Shown here piece by piece: positions 23,987 to 35,994 of a stretch of 64,000 nucleotides of DNA (within the stretch, counting starts at the first letter, position 1; the number at the start of each line of letters is the position of its first letter). The notes below the pieces were generated by a model. The model saw only the letters and a program-made list of their open reading frames with translations, did not search any database and was not told the DNA's origin. Origin of the DNA: Moniliella sp. 'wahieum' (Eukaryota > Basidiomycota > Moniliellomycetes > Moniliellales > Moniliellaceae); contig RSEE01000013.1 in NCBI GenBank assembly GCA_003971905.1, positions 310,001 through 374,000 of the forward strand, given 5' to 3'. Made by a program: the position numbers and the translations under genes.

Positions 23987-24051
23987 TGCCCCCTGCCCAA
24001 ACGAGGTAGGATCACCTATTTATCACTGCACTGCACTACGTTGCAATCCAT

Positions 24052-25418
24052 TCACTTCACTCGTTCGAGCGCCTGCTTTAGTTGACGGAACTGTCGTACG
24101 TCCTCTTCGCCCTGGATAAGACCGCGGTCGATCTGCTCCTGGTGAAGTTGGCGGAGATAGTCGTCGACGGGCTGCTGATAATGCTCCAGTCCCTTATACT
24201 TGAGCAGATCCGCCGCCCGCCCATCCTTGTGCACCTCAAGGATCAATTGGGCAGTGGCAGCTCGCGCAACGCTTTTAGCGGCCGCCGCATGGCATGCACC
24301 CCAAAAAATATCACCCCGCTTTTGGGCATCTTGACCAAGGTTTGATGTTCCAACCGGAGCTGCACTTCGGGGATCGCATCTTTCTCCCAATCCGCACCGC
24401 GTCCGGTATAGTGCGAAGGAGCCATGGGCACAGCCACCGCTCCGTTCGTTCCTGGTGTCGTCGGCAGTGGACCCCGGCCGCACCAAAAGAGCCAAGTGGG
24501 GTCCGAAGCAACGGTGAACTCCCAGCTTGTCCGCTCGATCGGCTGAGAGGGAAGCATGCGAGTAAAACTGCGTTCGACCGACTTGAGCAACTTTTCATTG
24601 AACCGGGGCACTCGTTCGTGGATCGCTTCCATATCCTGTCCCATCTTGTGGGAGACGAGGTAGAATCCAGGGAAGGCCACCAACCCACCAGTGCAGTACC
24701 ATCTTCCGTCCCCTTTGGGATGGCAAATGAGGAAATCGTCTTGCACCAGCCTACTGACGACCATCAACGCATCAATCCCTTGCTTTTTTCCCTTATCGGT
24801 AGACAGACTGAGAGTCTCCCGGTAATGTGGTTCGTCACTTCACCCTGCTCCAAGGAGAAGATGAGGGTAGCGAGCCACAAGCCAGTTGACGAGAATGTCC
24901 ATCAGCTCACCACATGCCTCTTCCGATTCGGGCATCACATCGCACACCGCCTTGCCTTGAGCCCGAGCACCTTCCTCTTCACCTCCAAGTCAGACCGATA
25001 GAACCTATCGATCTCGATCCAGTCGTTGCATGCATGGATTGATGCGCCATTGTCTGGTGGTACGGGTAGCGAATTGTTTTTTGGCACTACGCACCGCCCC
25101 CCCCCACCCCATTTTTTGTTAGTGCGGGCCCACATCCTATCGGAGAGAGGGGACGTACTAAAGATGATCCCTGGCATCTTGCATATCCACGTTACCTGGG
25201 GTAAGGTCACTGGGCTCAGGGACGAAAAAATCTAATAGAGGTGTCAGCATTTGAGAGCGAGAATCGGAGCTGCCATATAATGAAAGAAATGGGATGAAGC
25301 GTACCTTCCTGCACAGCCGGGGCCTTTTGTTGGCGCGAGTCCAATTGCGACTGAGCAGTATTGCCGCCAGCACTGCAACGAAGGCGGCTACAAGAGCGAG
25401 ATAATAAGGCATTGTCAT
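24052..25418 (-). CDS. DUF3445 (haem-dependent oxidative N-demethylase-like) membrane-anchored protein
   Basis: Starts MTMPYYLALVAAFVAVLAAI, a single N-terminal membrane helix. An intron (25232-25304, GTACGC...TAG) precedes the domain. NDWIEIDRFYRSDLEVKRKV, GELMDILVNWLVARYPHLLL, VSRLVQDDFLICHPKGDGRW, VAFPGFYLVSHKMGQDMEAI, ERVPRFNEKLLKSVERSFTR and HQTLVKMPKSGVIFFGVHA follow in order, then a YKGLEHYQQPVDDYLRQLHQ tail. This is the motif series of DUF3445, with the conserved LP(K/R)SG block. Bacterial relatives are haem-dependent amine demethylases; the substrate of fungal members is not established. A second intron lies around 25080-25160. Frame breaks occur near 24945, 24840 and 24295, so the span crosses frames. 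Confidence 0.75.
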
Positions 25419-26484
25419 GGTGTGGGGCTCATGGCGGTATGCCCAATGTGTGTCGCGCCAAGTGGTGGTGGAGAGGGCAACTGTATATATTCAGTACGGG
25501 CGCTTGGAGGGTGGTAAAGTGGCTACGCGATAAGATAAAACCCGCGCTTACGGCAATGCGTCCCCAGCTACGTTTGCACCGATTTGCTCAACGACTGCAC
25601 GTCTGCATTGTTAACAGCTAACCTTGCTGCATTCATCGCCCTGCCTCGTGGACGAGCCGTGTAACGTATGCGTTGCCAACCCCTTTGACCCTGGCCTGCG
25701 CGCTTGACGAGACCTGTACCCAGGACTATGGCGAATGCAAACAGAACACAACATTACATGTACAAGTTGTGCCGACGAGATATGCCAGAGAAACATGGAT
25801 ATGCTATCGGCTCTTGAGCTGTTCGGCCGCACCAAACGATATCACATTGGGTGCTAGCAGATATGGTGGAGGGGATATACGAAGGAGAGCTTTCTGTCAT
25901 GTCGGAATTTTCCTCTCATTGATGGGAGGTGGTTGTGGACTTGGGCGAAACGTATCGCTCTGGACGAGGGTGAGCCGGGGAAGCCTGATGGTGGGGATGG
26001 GCCTTGTCACCCATCATGGCAGCGGAGAGTAAAGAGGTGAGCATGGCGATGCCCATGGAACGTTGAATGGTCGTGAGCGCTGAGCTGTGGTGCTGGTTGG
26101 TTGCTGAGCTTACTGTGGTGGGGGTGCGAAGGGGCGGGGGATTCTCGCGAGAGGCCAGAACCAGATGTCTCTTGCATGGTGTCCACTGGCCATCCACCGC
26201 TCGGGCCAGGGGGACAAACGTTCATATTTCAGTGGGAGTGTGGCCAAGCAGGCGGCACTACGCTGCAGATGGGGATGATGGAGATGATCGATGACGCGAT
26301 GACGCAGAGCAGCAGGGCACACCATGGCACCGTAGCAGCAGAGGGCAGTGTGCGGACGCGTTGATGACTAACGCTGGGGCCCAGGCATGGGTCAGGTGGC
26401 ATTGCAGGGGGAGCTGCTCCAGCCACCAGCACTCCCCTATCCTTATATCACCGATAGGGAGTACTCACTACTCGGTCTAGCTAG

Positions 26485-26519
26485 CCGGTCACCCGTTCAC
26501 CGGTCACCGGTCACCGGCG
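26485..26519. repeat. Heptad array, ACCGGT palindrome + C
   Basis: Period-7 ACCGGTC units with one variant (ACCCGTTC). Confidence 0.75.
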
Positions 26520-26539
26520 CCCACCAATGCGATGACCAC

Positions 26540-26556
26540 GACGCGTTGACGCGTGA
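26540..26556. repeat. ACGCGT palindrome array
   Basis: ACGCGTTGACGCGTGACG; one spacer is two bases. Confidence 0.5.
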
Positions 26557-26988
26557 CGAAGACGGTCCCTTGGGGCGTAGCGCTCAGACGGTCAGTGGCG
26601 CAGTGCTCAGGCACTCAGGGCACTCGGGCGCTCAGGGCGCTCAGGGCGGCTCAGGCCCAGGGCCCTTCTGCTCCGATCCCAGACCCTCACATGCTCACCC
26701 GGCTCGAGCGGAGGGGCACGGCGCCAGCGCAGCGTCCTGCCCAGCCTCGCCCGCCTCACCCCGCCTGAGCGTCAGGGTCACCGCAGTGTCACCGGCCTCA
26801 CCGGCTGGCTGCTCCAGGCACACTGAGGGTACGTGCTGCACCCAGCGCAGCACAGGGACAGCCGGGGCGGCGCGCTTTCAAGCTTTTACGTAGGGCCGTC
26901 ACACACCCCGCCCGTCCAGGGCAGGCTGCCGCGCAGCGCCCGTGTCGCTGGCGAGGCAGACGCCCGCAGCGGGCCAGCCGCACGCCCT

Positions 26989-27002
26989 CACGCGTCACGC
27001 CT
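26989..27002. repeat. Heptad array, ACGCGT palindrome + C
   Basis: CACGCGTCACGCCTCAC, related to 27101-27118. Confidence 0.45.
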
Positions 27003-27100
27003 CACCGTCTGAACGTTCAGCGCTCCAGCGTTCAAACCCGACGGCAGCACAGCAGTGCTGCTGGGGGCTGCCGCTGCTCGTTGAGGTGTTGGAAAGCGTC

Positions 27101-27118
27101 ATGCGTCACGCGTCACGC
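27101..27118. repeat. Heptad array, ACGCGT palindrome + C
   Basis: TGCGTCACGCGTCACGCTC, period 7. Confidence 0.5.
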
Positions 27119-27426
27119 TCGGCAGCGCTCGAGCGCTGGGGGCGAGCGCGGCGGTGCTGCGCTGGGCGCCGCGTGCTCGCGTGCTGGCTCGCCGCCTCTG
27201 GCCGGGCGGCGGCACGCGGGCATGTGGGCGAGCGGCTGGAGTGTCTCCGCCTGCTTGGCACCGGCTGCTGCTGGCTGCTGCTGGCTGCTGCTGTGGCGGC
27301 GAGCGGCAGCCCAGCGCAACAGGCAGCGCGCGGCCGAATGAAATTCGCCTGCCTCCCTGCCGCCGTCGCCCGTCGCCGCCGCCACCACCTCCTCCACCTC
27401 CACCACCACTCCTCCCCTCCACCCCC

Positions 27427-30400
27427 ATGTCGTCGTCCTCGCCCGACATGGGCGCCCCCCCACCCCCCCACTCCTCGTCTGCGTCCGCCGCCGCCGCCGC
27501 CATGGCCGCCCTCCTCCAGCATCGCGCCTTTGCCGCCGCCGCCGCTGCTGCCCAGCCCCAGCCACCCGCCCCCTCCGCCGAGTCCGCGCCCCATACGCCC
27601 GCCCAGAGCTCCCCCCCGCCCCATGCCGGTGCCACCCTCGCCCTACTCCATCCTGCTTGGACTGCCGCCGCCGCGGCTCAGGCGATGCACCGCAACATGC
27701 AATGCTCGCGCCGCGCTTCCCCGCGCACACCCAAGTCATGCCTCCCCCGCCTGCCCACCACTCGGGTGCTTCCACTGCGCCCCACACGCCGTCCGGGATG
27801 GCATGAGCATTGGAATGGGCATGGGATTCGACTCGCCCTCCCCCGGAAACGGACGCGTCCCCCGGGGCAGCCAGCACCCCGGTGCCCCCGCTGTTCCTCC
27901 ACGCGGTCGGACCCGTGCTCGCCGTGCTCCTCCCGTGACTTCCGCCGTCCAAGGGCCGCCCTCCAATGCGGCTGTTGCTTCTCCCACCTCCGTCCCATCT
28001 CCGCCTCTTCTGTCACACAGGGCCAGGCATCTACATCTGCTGTGCCCGATTGGGCAGGGCAGGCGACACAGTGGGCCTCTTTGCCTCATGAGGCACTGGC
28101 AGCTGCCTTGGCTGCCCTGGCTCCCCTACCCCTGCCCCTACCGCCCCCCACTTCCACTCATCCTCCCGCTCCAGCCCCCACGCCCCGTCTTCAGGCATCT
28201 CTCCAACGTGGAACCATGCCTCGGCGTCCGGCTCCACTGCCTTGCTTTCGGCGCCACGGGGGTCGTTCACCTCGGGTGGCGAGGGCGCCGCGTCAGACGA
28301 CCTCGAACTGTTGGACGGACTTGAAGATGAACAAGACGTAGAACAGATGAACCGCGACGACCCACTCACCTACAAGGTCTGGCGCTTGTATGCCCGCCAA
28401 AAGTCCCAAATGGCTAACAAGAGCCGGATGGAGGTATGTGGTTTTGTTCTTGTTCTTGTTCTCTGCTTGCCCTGCCTGATTGTGTTGACCGGGCTAACAT
28501 ACTGATTCCTTTCGGCAGAACTTGACATGGAGGATGATGATGATGTCCCTGCGCAAGTCCAGTCGGGCCCAGAACGGACAGGTTCAGTAGCGTCCAGCCC
28601 TGGAACCGGGAGTGCGCCCTTTCCTGTCGCCGCCACCAGCCCTGGTGGCTCGCACGCCGAAACACCCGAAAGCTCTTCGATGCAACCAACGGAATCTGGG
28701 CGCGCTGGCGCTCCGGCAGTTGCTAGTGCCGCTACCTCTCCTTCCACCCGGGCCTTGGCGACTACAGACGAGCCAGAGCGTGGCCGTCGCCTCCGCACAG
28801 CTCGCAACACACCTGATGTCTCCAGTCCCGCGCCTATACAGGGAAGTAGTCCCAACATGACTCAGCCCCCTCCTCCCCCTGCTCACCGTGGAGCAGGGGT
28901 GACGTTTGCCTTCCCTTCCGGATCACAATCTACGCAGCCCCACCCTGCCCAACCGGCGGAAAGGATGGACTGGCGTGCTGCGTCCAAATCCCGGTCTCGT
29001 TCCCGGAGCGTGTCGGCGATGGACTGGCGTGGCACGCGAGCTGCCCGCTCATTTCCCGCGCACGTCATCCCACTGACCTGGCCGCCATTTACGATGACGA
29101 TCATCCTTCTTTCCCGCGCGGAGGGGACTGGAGCAAGTGACGGAAAGCAAACAGCCATCGCCATCCGATCCCGCCGTCTCGCCTACCTCGACTGCCCCCC
29201 CTCACTCCCACCGAGCGAGAACGCATACGGCGCCATGAACTGCTCAAGCAACGGTTTCGTGCCGCTGTCCACGCCGATCTGTTCACGCCATCTCATCCTC
29301 GGCCCAAAGTTCCCCCACGTGCTCCGGGGCCCGATGCTCCCCAGACTGTCGCCGCTGCAGTGGCAATGGCTACTGCCGCTGCGCGCGCCGCTGCGGCCAA
29401 GGGCTGGACCCCAACACACCCGAGTGGGATGCTGCTGTCTCGGCGGCTGCGGCTCAGTTGGCCACGACGGCCACCTCCCTGGTGCAGCCGCCACGCGCCT
29501 CGGCATCTGCCGAGCCGGCAGAGTACACTGTGCCTGGGTTGGAGCCAATGAGCGAGTGGTCGTTGGCGCATGAGCTGGGCATGGGCCCTGCGCAAGCCTT
29601 GGGAGCCCCAGCACCCCTGCTGGGTAGTGTGGCCGGGCTGGGGGACTATGTGGGGGCGACGGTAAACCAGGACCCCGAGTACGGCTTTTTGCCGCGGTTG
29701 GTGCGCAAAACGAGTTTTGATCACAAGGTGCGCGACAACCGCTCCTCTCACGGGGCCCTGCGCCGCCTGCCAAGCTGAGACGGACGGATCTGGCCGGGCT
29801 GGGCCGCGAGGATCTTCGTTTGCCGCGCCCAATCCAGGCGAGGGAGCATGGAAATGCAGCGTGGCCGCACGCTTCCCGGACGGGCCAGGGCCGGCGCCTC
29901 GCCCGACGAGCGGGTGGCGCGGGGGCTGAGCCGGTTCCGCACCTCTCCCTCCGCCTCACGCGACGAGGGGAGCCATCCTCCTGCCTCGGCACCGCCACGT
30001 CCGCCCCGGCCTTTGACTTTGCTCTGCCTGCCCCGGCTCCATCCGCTGTCAAGACCGACGAGGCCACGCCCCCCGATGCTGCGCCGACAGCCTTGTTTGA
30101 TGCGTTGGCCCACCCTTCGTCCCCGGGCGAGCAAGGGCCCGCGCTTCCCGCGGCGTCGCAAGCGGGCGACGAGAACGGGTTCTTGCATGCCTTGTCAGGT
30201 CCCTCGGCTGCGACCACGTCGGAACGTCCGGTCTCGGCAGGCGGCGAGATGCAAGCCTTGATGAACATCTTTATCAATGCCGATGCACTCCACTCGTCGT
30301 CCGATGCGCCGGCTCTGCCTGCCTCCAGCAAGGAGGGACCTTCGCGTGCCGCTGACGCTGCGGACAGCTCGACTCCAGGGGACCGTGTGGCGTCGGGCCA

Positions 30401-31625
30401 AGAGTCTACGCCTGCAGCCTTGACCACCTCGCCGTCCCATGATCCATCGCGTTTCCCTTCCTTCTCGTCCCCGTCGGGCGCGATGGGTCCCGGTCCGGTC
30501 TCGGTTCCGGCCACTCCCAAGGAGAGCAAGCCGGCGCGCAACGGCGTCTCGCGCGCCGGCAGTGTGAGTGCGTCGGCCGGACCCAGCCGTGCCTCGAGCC
30601 GCCGGGGCAGCATGGCGGCGCCGCCCATGAGTGCCTCGGGGGGAAGCACGGCCGCTTCCAACGGAAAAGAAGAGGCGGCAATGCAGTGCTCCAACTGCCA
30701 TACCAGCAAGACACCCTTGTGGCGGCGTGACCCCGAGGGTCATCCACTTTGCAATGCGTGTGGGCTCTTCTACAAACTGCACCAACAAAAGAGGCCGTTG
30801 AGCATGAAGACGGATGTGATCAAAAAGCGCAACCGGGCGACGACCGACCGGCCCAAACCAAAGCAGCGCGGCAACTCGTTGGCCGGCGCCGGGCAAGGCG
30901 AACCGACGACCTTGCTTCCCGGTCCTGCGCCTTGCTCCACTCCGGGCCCCATCCCGCCTCCGCCCGGCGTCGGCAGCGGGCTTTCACAACTGTCGCCCCC
31001 CAAACCATATCCTGCGCCTGCCTATGCGCCCCCGCTTCCCGATCCTTCCTACTCCACCGCACCTTACCTCCAACGTGCCATCCTCGCTCCGCGCCACTCG
31101 GTTTCGGGCGCGCCCGGGGCCGCGTCGGCGGCTGCGCCGCCGCCTGGGCCCGGCGCCGGACCGGGCTTTGCGTTGCCTACGCCTCCGCCTGGATCGCCGG
31201 CGTACGACCCGCAACTGATGGGGGGCGGACTGGGATTTTTGCTCGAGATGAGCATGCATGCGCCGGGCAATGTGCCGGGCGTATTTGGTGCGCCCAGTCC
31301 CGGTGCTGGGGGGCCAGGTGCAGGACCAGGTCAGGGCCAGGTGCAGGGCCAGGTGCAGGGCCAGGTGCCGGCGCTGCGCGGGGATGGTACCGCACCCCGG
31401 TATGCCCACGCCCACGCCCACGTGCCTGTACCTGCTCACCTACAGCCGTTACCAGGTGTGGCCGGCGCGTCGGGATGGTCACCTGCGATGAACCAGCTGA
31501 TGGGCTTGAACGGCTTGTCGGGCGGCTACCCGTTCCCCGCTTCGGGCCCGTCCGGACCCGCAACGCCCACGGGGATGCCACCGACGATGGACATGCTGGG
31601 CTTGGCACCAGGCCCCCCGCACTAA
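27427..31625 (+). CDS. areA: AreA/Nit2-type GATA transcription factor for nitrogen metabolism
   Basis: Starts [20 protein letters not shown] with poly-Ala runs. The conserved N-terminal block reads [20 protein letters not shown] and NKSRME, then across an 85-bp intron (28434-28518, GTATGT...CAG) [13 protein letters not shown]. That is the fungal GATA N-terminal (DUF1752-like) signature. The single zinc finger at 30687-30758 is [20 protein letters not shown] then [10 protein letters not shown] (Cx2Cx17Cx2C). The basic tail [13 protein letters not shown] is typical of AreA/Nit2 rather than of light-sensor GATA proteins. It binds GATA sites and turns on use of poor nitrogen sources. The rest is long Pro/Ser/Ala/Gly-rich disorder ending APGPPH. 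Length near 1,370 residues is large for the family. Several frame breaks fall between 27650 and 29850; from about 29820 to the stop one frame is intact. Confidence 0.9.
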
Positions 31626-32867
31626 GTACGAACCCCAAACGGAACCGGGGCGGCGACCTGACCTTGTGTGCCCGCCTGCCCACGACCCCTCGAGGTTCCC
31701 TGTCGCACCACCATCCATCGCATGGCCATCTGACCTGCACCCCTCCCCCCCCTCTCTCCCGCTGCGCCGTGCCACGGTACCAGCTTGGCAGCTTGGCATG
31801 GTATGTTCTGTTATTTCCCATCCTTCCCATCCTTCCCATCCTTCCCATCCTACCCATCCTACCCATCCTACCCATTTTCCCATCCTTCTCCGGCTTGCTG
31901 GCTGGGCGAGACGAGCGCGTGCGCACAACCGATGGATTGGCCAGGCGTGCGAGCGGGTGGGGCTGTACTCTATCTCTTGGATTTTTACAATGAGGCCTGA
32001 GCGCGGGTGTTGGGCAGCGAGCCACCTGATGCGCCGGCGGAGCGGACTGGGACTAGACCTGGGCCTGGAACTGGGGCGCATAGGGTTCGTAAGTAGGTAG
32101 GGCGCGAGTTGGGGCAAGACGACTAGCCATGCGGCATTCGAGGGACGAGCAAGGGGACCGGGTTGGTTGAGGGAGGTGTTAGGTCCGTTGGAGCTGCCAT
32201 GCTGCCGCGGGACTTGCCCCGGAAAATGGGTAGGGAGAGCACAGCAAAGGAACGGGTCCAGTTGGGGGAGGTAGAACGCGCGCATATGCAGCAGGTAGCC
32301 CTGGCAGCGAGCCCCCCAAGCCTAGTTGCTGGTCGTGGAACAGAGGACAGGTGGCACGTTAGATGCCGGATGTGAAGGCGGAATGGCACCAATGGGGGGA
32401 TGGGGGACAAGGAGCAAAAGTTGATCGACCGAGGTATCTACATAGAGGGCGCTTAGAAGGAGTGCAGGGGAGGAGGTTAATGAAAACCATATCGTGAGTG
32501 AGAGGCAGAACGAGCGAAAAGGAAAGTCGCTTGTGAGTGTTAGGGCGCCCCAATGTAGCCACATGACATTGAAAACTTATGGTGTGGCTATGAAAGACTA
32601 GCAAATGAATGTGTGTTCAAAGCAATCAAATTCATTCGTTTAGGTCGTCATTGTGGGCAAAAAACGTGAGGTTGGCTCCTTGTGGTTTGCCCTTGCCATT
32701 GGGGGGCGTCAAGCCAAGTGGTGTAGTAAAGGTATAAAAGAAAATGCATGTGGGACTGCAACAGGTCTTGAGGTTTGCTGGACGTCTCCCTGACAATCGC
32801 ACAGATCAAAGAGAGGGAGAGGTTGGTGTTGAAATGTGGTGCGCACACGAGCACTGCGCTGAAGCGG
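31626..32867. other. Gene-free interval downstream of the GATA gene
   Basis: Contains the 10-bp minisatellite at 31817-31875. ORFs at 31479-32285 and 31666-32100 are produced by that repeat and flanking GC-rich DNA. No gene is supported. Confidence 0.45.
31817..31875. repeat. 10-bp minisatellite, CCCATCCTTC/CCCATCCTAC
   Basis: About six units of CCCATCCTWC; the first units carry TTC, the later ones TAC. Position suggests the 3' flank of the GATA gene. Confidence 0.85.
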
Positions 32868-33920
32868 TCAAGCAGCAGCAAGAGTAGGCACGCTCGATTC
32901 CTGAATCGCCGCCGACGGACGACGAGCTTTCTTGGTCTTCTTCTTATTGTCCTTCTTGGGTTCGGGCGGAAGCGACTCTTCCCACGCACGGTCACTTGGT
33001 CACGGTGCGCAAGGTGGAACGCGCCTGGTCCTCGGCCGCGGCGAGGGTTGCCTCATATTCGCTTTGGCCCAGGATGGTTCGGAGCTGTTGGGCATTGCGC
33101 TTGACCCAGTAGCTGGGTGGGAGAAGGCGGACATACGATTCCTTGTCGGCGACCATGGCGCGAATACGAATGGAAGGAGCATCGCCTTCCCGGTGCACAT
33201 CAACTTGTTTGGTGCCCGGCTGAACCACGTTGGACCGCTCGGCATCCAGACGGACAAGACCCGGCTGGATGCACATGAGCAAGTACATCATGTTTTCCAA
33301 CGCTTCATCAGTATCGAGCAACACGGTAGCCGGGTGCTCCTCCGACTGCTCGACCCGTACAGGCCAGATGTCGGACGAAGCCATATCGTACGACGGTACG
33401 TGACGGCGATGTTCGACGCGGTGGTGGCGATGACCCTTGGCGGCTTCCTCGGCGGCACGGTCTTCGTCGGTTTTGCCTGAACGGATAATCAATCCACTTG
33501 CGCGGCATGTGGATGTAGATGTAGCCATCCTCGGTATCCGCAGAGGAAGGCGCGGGTTTTCGCAGCGCAAAGAGCTCGGTACGCAGATGATCGGCTTGGG
33601 TCCAGTGACGGTCCTCCAGCTTCTGTCGTTGCTCCATGACCCATGGCTTGGCGCGCTCCCCGCTTCGCGTTTCCATGGTTTGGACGTGACGTGGGGAAGG
33701 CGCACCTGCTTCGCCGTCGCAGTCAGCACGGGCTCGGCCGACTGGAACAGAATACCGCCGGCCTACAAGGGAGAGAACACAAGCAGCGTGGTTAGACGAG
33801 ACGCGGGGGATCGGCGCAAGTAGGATAAAGAAGGAGGTAAATCAAGACGAACCTGCTTGGGAGTCGCAACGGACTCGGGCTGGCCATTATTGGCGTTCTG
33901 GCGGCTGCTCTTCTTCCCAT
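32868..33920 (-). CDS. Unrecognised protein with basic Lys-rich tail
   Basis: Starts MGKKSSRQNANNGQPESVAT at 33920; a 90-bp intron (33763-33852, GTTCGT...TAG) joins it in phase to AGGILFQSAEPVLTATAKQV. Then come KPWVMEQRQKLEDRHWTQAD, DGYIYIHMPRKWIDYPFR, GKTDEDRAAEEAAKGHRHHR, LLDTDEALENMMYLLMCIQP and ADKESYVRLLPPSYWVKRNA, ending in a basic PEPKKDNKKKTKKARRP segment and a stop at 32868. Composition is that of a soluble, charged, helical protein, perhaps nucleic-acid associated because of its basic ends. I recognise no family and no catalytic motif. Frame breaks lie near 33670, 33480 and 32998. The first intron and first exon are convincing, so this is a real gene of unknown role. Confidence 0.6.
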
Positions 33921-34712
33921 GTTTGTCAGAGTTGGTTGTTGGGTTGGGCGCAACGCGACCAAAATGAAAGGGTGGAGGTAGGGAGGATGGTGGGGTAGGG
34001 GCGATGTGTTGGTTGACCAGTGGTCTGAGGGAAAGGAGACGCACTGAGGGCTGACAGAAGGGGAGACTTTATAGTACTTTGGTGTACTGAATGATGCGCT
34101 GGCCCTTCTGCAGTGTTGTTGGTTGGTACGCTTTGCTTTCATGAGACATGCCGGGACCCCACGGTGGGGCAAGCAGGCCGAGTGGAGTTGGTGCGATCAG
34201 GAGATGGCTCGTGCATGGTCATGCTGCATGATGAGCAGGAGAGACGCGCTCCAACACGGTGCACCCCACCACCGAAGGCGATCATGGACACGCCAGAGAC
34301 AGGCAATCCATCTGAAGAGCCGAGGTGTGGACCCACTGCGCACAGCCCCGTGTGGCTGCTGGAAGCTGTGGTGCGTTGGGGGTTCAACTTGAACGTTCAA
34401 CTGCACGGTCAGAGACACCTCGTACCCACCACGTGGGGCAGTGGGCCGACTGTGGGGAGCTGGCCGGGGGACTGAGCAAGCCATCCGCCTCAGCAGCTCA
34501 GTCTGAGCCTGGCCAGGTTGCCTGATTAATTACGGCTGCTTGACTGATCCCCTGTCCCACGGCAACAACGCCCAAGAGTGGGGCTCCGCAGTCAGAGAGG
34601 ATGCGGAGGCAGTGCCGGCGAGTGGCCAGCAGAGCGCATCAGCTCCACATCAGACGATTCGCGGCTGAGGATCTCCCGTCGGTTCATCGGCCCACCTGCC
34701 CTGCGACATCAC

Positions 34713-34769
34713 ATGTGACACTGGCTTGTGTGACACTGCTGTCACATGTGCAGTGTCACATGTGCGACC
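34713..34769. repeat. ACATGT palindrome cluster
   Basis: Three TCACATGTG blocks interleaved with TGTGACACTG spacers; loosely ordered rather than a perfect tandem array. Confidence 0.55.
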
Positions 34770-34825
34770 TTCGCCTCTCGGCCGCAACCAAAAACCCTGG
34801 CGTGCACGTGTACTCAAATTTCAAA

Positions 34826-34866
34826 GCTAGTAACTAGTAAAGCTCGTAACGCGTAACGCGTAACGT
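34826..34866. repeat. Adjacent heptad arrays, ACTAGT + A and ACGCGT + A
   Basis: CTAGTAACTAGTAAAGC followed after seven bases by ACGCGTAACGCGTAACG. Two different palindromes use the same spacer base side by side. Confidence 0.75.
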
Positions 34867-35059
34867 TCTTACTAATGCCCCTGTGCATCATGCATGGGCG
34901 GGCCCCAACTGTGGGCCCGACTCACACAGTTTAGGAGAGCTTTCCTTTTGGAGAACCCTATAGCCTGACAGGTTGGCCGAAAAGCTGACGCAGGCAAAGA
35001 CAGGGCAGGACCGACATCCTGGATCCTGTCACATGTCACAGCACACTCATCTCATATAG

Positions 35060-35101
35060 GGTCACCGGTCACCGGTCACCGGTCACCGGTCACCGATCAC
35101 C
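35060..35101. repeat. Heptad array, ACCGGT palindrome + C
   Basis: Four perfect ACCGGTC units with partial units at each end; the cleanest ACCGGT array. Confidence 0.9.
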
Positions 35102-35994
35102 CAGGATCCGTCCACGCCCGTAGCCCTAACCCATGGAAGAGACTGAAAAAAAGGGTATAGAGAGATCGACGGCAATATGGACCCCCGTCGAAAGGATACT
35201 GGAAGACCAAAAGGTGGTCGCTGCAAGCAGTCTTGGGGTCCTGCTAGTTTACCTACGAGTAACACGGGAGTTGGTCAAGAAGGATTTGCAAATGATGCGG
35301 TTACAAAATGACCCGCTAGGGGAAGGGACAATTGATATATATCCAAAGGAATATACAACGGGATCTTTAATGGAACAAGGAAAAGAACCTGGGTGGGGGG
35401 GGAATGAGATGCGGAGAGAAGAGACATTGGAAATGAGAGCGGGGGTGAATCTGTCAAATAAGTTGGGGCTAAGACAGAGGGAGACCAGAGTTTAGACTGG
35501 GCCGCAAGGGATGTAGCAATCGTTCGTGGGGTGGAAGCAGAGAACAGAGGACATGGTGCGAAGAAGCGGAAGAACATTGAAGGAGTGAGACCCTTCGGGA
35601 CGAAGAAATTAGAAATGGGAGCTGTATCAGCCGAACTATGGCAGATTAGGCAACAGTCAATCTCAGTATCTCAACAAGTGGGGGAGGTCTCCGCATTGAG
35701 AGTCGTCGCGGTGCGCTTTATTGGGCCAAACACCACCCAAACGAGATGAAAGGGGATCTTTGTCAGGGCAGTGCAAATGTGGATGTGCAGTCGAAAGAAG
35801 AGACTCGACACGACAGGGTACATAATGCAATATGACGAAGACTATAGTAGATGCCGACCTTGGATGCACCGGGTCCAATAGCTGGGTTAATGTACACTAA
35901 AAAGACTATACTATTATGAAGTATGGGAGAGTCTCATATGCCGTGGGGCAGTTCTACAGTGAAACAGCGATGTGGTACTAGTGTGGTATACTCA

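Larger units (their letters stand above)
25419..27426. other. Long repeat-bearing intergenic region upstream of the GATA gene
   Basis: No gene could be supported. A minus-strand ORF at 26229-26432 contains a hydrophobic stretch (CALLLCVIASSIISIIPI) but no start context or conserved neighbour. The stretch holds ACCGGT- and ACGCGT-type arrays and a CTCAGGGCG run (26590-26660). A long promoter is typical for AreA-type genes. Confidence 0.4.

Noticed and set aside
26942-28324. 460-codon plus-strand ORF
   Set aside because: Out-of-frame shadow of the GATA factor; the DDPLTYKVW block and poly-Ala run read in other frames.
30749-31993. 414-codon plus-strand ORF
   Set aside because: Overlaps the intact GATA C-terminal frame, which contains the zinc finger; its own product is Arg-rich nonsense and ends in the minisatellite.
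35060-35101. Array considered as CRISPR or telomeric repeat
   Set aside because: Unit is 7 bp without unique spacers, and internal to the window; not a CRISPR. It does not resemble a G-rich strand telomere repeat.
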